A stretch of DNA of 7,185 nt from assembly GCA_025357895.1 (NCBI GenBank), contig JANYLL010000311.1:1-7185 (forward strand), in the 5' to 3' direction. Made by a program: the position numbers and the translations under genes. The stretch comes from Ignavibacteriota bacterium (GTDB lineage Bacteria > Bacteroidota > Ignavibacteria > Palsa-1295). Below are positions 5,191 through 7,185 of the stretch, piece by piece. The notes below the pieces were generated by a model. That model worked only from the letters and a program-made list of their open reading frames with translations, made no database searches and was not told the DNA's origin. Each line of letters begins with the position of its first letter. Positions within the stretch are counted from its first letter, which is position 1.

Positions 5191-6084
5191 ATGTTGGCAA
5201 TTCTGTTACTGCTTACTATTTCGCAATTTCAATCCAATGTTTTCTCACAGGTCCATTTTGAAGATACGAATCCTCTTTTCACAACTGAAGGCTTGCAAAT
5301 GAGTAATACTCCTACTCAAGTATTGGATTCCCTTACCGATAGTTTGTATCTCTATGAGAGGGCTTATGGTTATCAGCAAAGTGATCCGGCGCTGGCATAT
5401 ATGTATATTCGCGAATATGTAGAGCAGCATCCCTATGCGACAACTTTACCTGGAGAAGTAAACTATGCTATTGCAGAATCAGAAGGAGATATGGCTCAAA
5501 TTCCGGGAATAACCACAATTGACTATAAAAAACATTATAACTGGCTTCTTAAGATACAACCTGCCAATATGGAAAGATCCTACCAGGGAACCGTTATGTA
5601 TTGCTTAGCTCAGACAATGACTCAATGGGATTATAATGGCGCAGCAAATATGTGGTATAACTATGGAGTGATTTATGGTGATTGGAATACAGCTACGGAA
5701 AATATTAAGAACATCCGAATGTTCCAGCATATTATCGGACAGGATACAACACCTTTCACGGTAATCAAATACCCACCGGATCCTTTAGTATTAGCTGGAG
5801 TGAAACAGCCAATAACCGGTAATACTTCGGTTTCATTTTCGATTGTACCGAATCCAGCAGCACTCAGCGCTTCGGCAAACATCTTCATATCGAATTCCGG
5901 TGTTATTATCTTGCAGCTTTATGACGAACTTGGAGTGAAGGTCAAAGATATTTTCAGTGGATATTTGCAGGCAGGGAAACAATCTGTCGCTGTCGATATT
6001 CATGAATTGAGTATCGGAGAATATTATTTGCGTCTGGTTTGCCCCGGTGGGATAGCGACACGAAAACTTGTTGTGAATCGGTAA
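5191..6084 (+). CDS. Secreted protein with T9SS type A (Por) C-terminal sorting domain
   Basis: Product is 297 aa from ATG 5191, chosen for the AAGGAG site and because it begins directly with a signal peptide (residues 1-19, hydrophobic core LAILLLLTI, cleavage before Gln20). The central part (about 40-190) is helical and rich in Tyr, Trp, Asn and Gln, with motifs such as SDPALAYMYIREYVEQHP that hint at TPR-like helices but match no family I know. From about residue 216 to the end lies a typical type IX sorting domain: SIVPNPA, then LYDELGVKVKDIF, AGKQSVAVDIHELSIGEYYLRL and the terminal RKLVVNR. In this pathway the Sec-exported protein is moved across the outer membrane and the domain is removed, with cargo released or attached to the surface. 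The gene is monocistronic, with its own promoter region and a strong terminator. Cargo function is unknown. Confidence 0.85.
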   Translation: MLAILLLLTISQFQSNVFSQVHFEDTNPLFTTEGLQMSNTPTQVLDSLTDSLYLYERAYGYQQSDPALAYMYIREYVEQHPYATTLPGEVNYAIAESEGDMAQIPGITTIDYKKHYNWLLKIQPANMERSYQGTVMYCLAQTMTQWDYNGAANMWYNYGVIYGDWNTATENIKNIRMFQHIIGQDTTPFTVIKYPPDPLVLAGVKQPITGNTSVSFSIVPNPAALSASANIFISNSGVIILQLYDELGVKVKDIFSGYLQAGKQSVAVDIHELSIGEYYLRLVCPGGIATRKLVVNR

Positions 6085-6110
6085 TAAGCCGGCGATATTT
6101 TATTATTAAA

Positions 6111-6142
6111 AGACGCGGAAATTTTCCGCGTCTCTGTTTTTT
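6111..6142 (+). terminator. Strong rho-independent terminator after the T9SS cargo gene
   Basis: AGACGCGGAAA (6111-6121) is exactly complementary to TTTCCGCGTCT (6123-6133); the practical hairpin is an 8-10 bp GC-rich stem with a small A/T loop. It is followed by CTG and six T residues (6137-6142). It lies 27 nt after the stop at 6084, so it ends that transcript and isolates it from floA. The A-rich flank on the left (AAAA just before the stem) makes only weak opposite-strand activity likely. Confidence 0.9.
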
Positions 6143-6165
6143 ATCATTCATTGGGTTTCCTGTCG

Positions 6166-6173
6166 TAAGTTTG
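6166..6173 (+). promoter_or_regulatory. Candidate -7 element of a floA promoter
   Basis: TAAGTTTG fits the Bacteroidota -7 consensus TAnnTTTG and lies 30 nt before the floA ATG, downstream of the terminator, so floA needs a promoter here. No convincing -33 element was found at the expected distance, hence low confidence. Confidence 0.25.
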
Positions 6174-6203
6174 TATCTAAATAACAATTTTCAACCATAA
6201 CCC

Positions 6204-7185
6204 ATGAACCCCATTTCAGGACTTTCCATCGGCATTATCGTTGCCTGTCTGTTTTTTCTCATCTTTTTGCTTTATATGGTGCCGCTTGGTCTATGGATCA
6301 CGGCGCTATCGAGCGGAGTGAAGGTACGCATTTTCGGCGACTTAGTCGGAATGCGTTTCCGCAAAGTGCCGCCCGATGTCATTATCCGCTCGAAGATCAC
6401 CGCAACGAAAGCCGGTATCAATATTGATATTCCGTCGCTCGAAGCGCATTACATGGCAGGCGGTAACGTGCCGAAAGTTATCAATGCCTTGATCAGTGCA
6501 CATAAAGCAAATATCGATCTTGATTTTAATCGCGCCGCAGCGATCGATCTTGCCGGCCGCGATGTGCTCGAAGCGGTCAGGCTTTCGGTGAATCCAAAAG
6601 TTATCGAAACTCCGCCTGTTGCTGCCGTTGCAAAAAATGGTATTCAGGTTACTGCTGTTGCAAGGGTTACGATCCGCGCAAATCTCGAGCGCCTTGTCGG
6701 CGGAGCAGGAGAGGCGACGATCCTTGCAAGAGTCGGCGAAGGAATCGTGACGACGATCGGTTCGAGCAATTCACATAAAGAAGTGTTGGAAAGTCCGGAT
6801 AATATTTCGAAAACCGTTCTTGCAAAAGGACTCGATTCAGGAACGGCGTATGAAATTCTTTCGATTGATATTGCTGATGTGGATATTGGTCAGAATATTG
6901 GCGCAAAACTGCAAAGCGATCAGGCTGAAGCCGAATTAAAAGTTGCCAGAGCCAAAGCCGAGGAACGCCGCGCCGCTGCTATTGCATTCGAGCAGGAAAT
7001 GAAAGCCAGAGTCCAGGAAATGCGCGCAAAGGTTGTGGAGTCCGAAGCGCAAATTCCTATGGCAATTGCCGAAGCTTTCCGTTCCGGAAAACTTGGTGTG
7101 CTTGATTATTACAACATGCAAAACGTCCAAGCTGATACAGGCATGAGAAAAGCCATCGCCGAAAGCGCCTCGCCGGATCAAGGAA
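6204..7185 (+). CDS. floA: Flotillin-like protein FloA (SPFH-type), 3' end cut by window
   Basis: The open frame runs from ATG 6204 to the end of the window (327 codons visible, no stop). FloA proteins are about 330 aa, so only a few residues are probably missing. An N-terminal membrane segment (about residues 6-32) precedes the family-specific stretch: SSGVKVRIFGDLVGMRFRKVPP (37-57), HYMAGGNVPKVINALISAHKA (82-102), the AAAIDLAGRDVLEAV region (111-125), and ATILARVGEGIVTTIGSSNSHKEVLE (171-196). Residues 236-290 are Glu-Ala-rich and would form a coiled coil; the end GVLDYYNMQNVQADTGMRKAI (298-318) is strongly conserved in FloA. The protein scaffolds membrane microdomains at the inner face of the cytoplasmic membrane. 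It is often linked to an NfeD-family gene, but none is seen upstream here; it could lie beyond the window. Codon use appears somewhat more GC-rich than in neighbours. Confidence 0.95.
   Translation, partial: MNPISGLSIGIIVACLFFLIFLLYMVPLGLWITALSSGVKVRIFGDLVGMRFRKVPPDVIIRSKITATKAGINIDIPSLEAHYMAGGNVPKVINALISAHKANIDLDFNRAAAIDLAGRDVLEAVRLSVNPKVIETPPVAAVAKNGIQVTAVARVTIRANLERLVGGAGEATILARVGEGIVTTIGSSNSHKEVLESPDNISKTVLAKGLDSGTAYEILSIDIADVDIGQNIGAKLQSDQAEAELKVARAKAEERRAAAIAFEQEMKARVQEMRAKVVESEAQIPMAIAEAFRSGKLGVLDYYNMQNVQADTGMRKAIAESASPDQG

Noticed and set aside
6667..7181. Minus-strand open frames opposite floA
   Set aside because: They are antisense shadows of a strongly conserved coding region and show no domain-like composition or start signals.
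1..7185. CRISPR arrays, tRNA/rRNA genes, insertion sequences or prophage genes
   Set aside because: No regularly spaced repeats, cloverleaf-like sequences, transposase motifs or terminal inverted repeats with target duplications were seen.

Overview
The window looks like a chromosomal segment from a member of the Bacteroidota/Chlorobi (FCB) group. The main clue is the gene at 5191-6084, whose C-terminus is a type IX secretion (Por/T9SS) sorting domain, a trait essentially confined to that group. Base composition is moderate to AT-rich. One start (5191) has a clear AAGGAG ribosome binding site, which is unusual in classical Bacteroidia and would fit an early-branching FCB lineage (Ignavibacteria/Kapabacteria-like). 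That placement is inference. All recognised genes lie on the + strand, and no gene-free stretch exceeds 300 bases.

Region 1 (1-601) is the end of an aa3/caa3-type cytochrome c oxidase operon: the C-terminus of subunit III, a complete small subunit IV (98 aa), and an unannotated 42-aa single-helix membrane protein that follows 2 nt later from a GTG start. A GC-rich hairpin at 621-640 probably closes this operon.

Region 2 (653-3377) is the most unusual part. It is a tightly packed four-gene cassette: a lipoprotein (A), a sulfite-oxidase-family molybdopterin domain lipoprotein, a four-helix b561-type cytochrome b, and a second protein (B). B is a full-length paralogue of A, aligning without gaps over about 188 residues with 111 identities by hand count, but it has a membrane anchor in place of the lipobox. 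The two paralogues bracket a likely periplasmic Mo-enzyme and its quinone-linked cytochrome b. I read this as an envelope redox module of unknown substrate with two copies of an uncharacterised, possibly OB-fold-like, accessory protein. The cytochrome b/B junction is built from four tandem heptamers (AAGGATG type) that supply the stop codon of one gene and the start region of the next.

Region 3 (3439-4946) holds a secreted DUF2059-like protein translationally coupled (GTGA overlap) to glutamate racemase murI (peptidoglycan D-glutamate supply). Region 4 (4947-6142) is an AT-rich promoter region with a 14-nt perfect palindrome, a long leader, the T9SS cargo protein and a strong intrinsic terminator. 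Region 5 (6204-7185) is a flotillin-like floA gene that runs off the end of the window.
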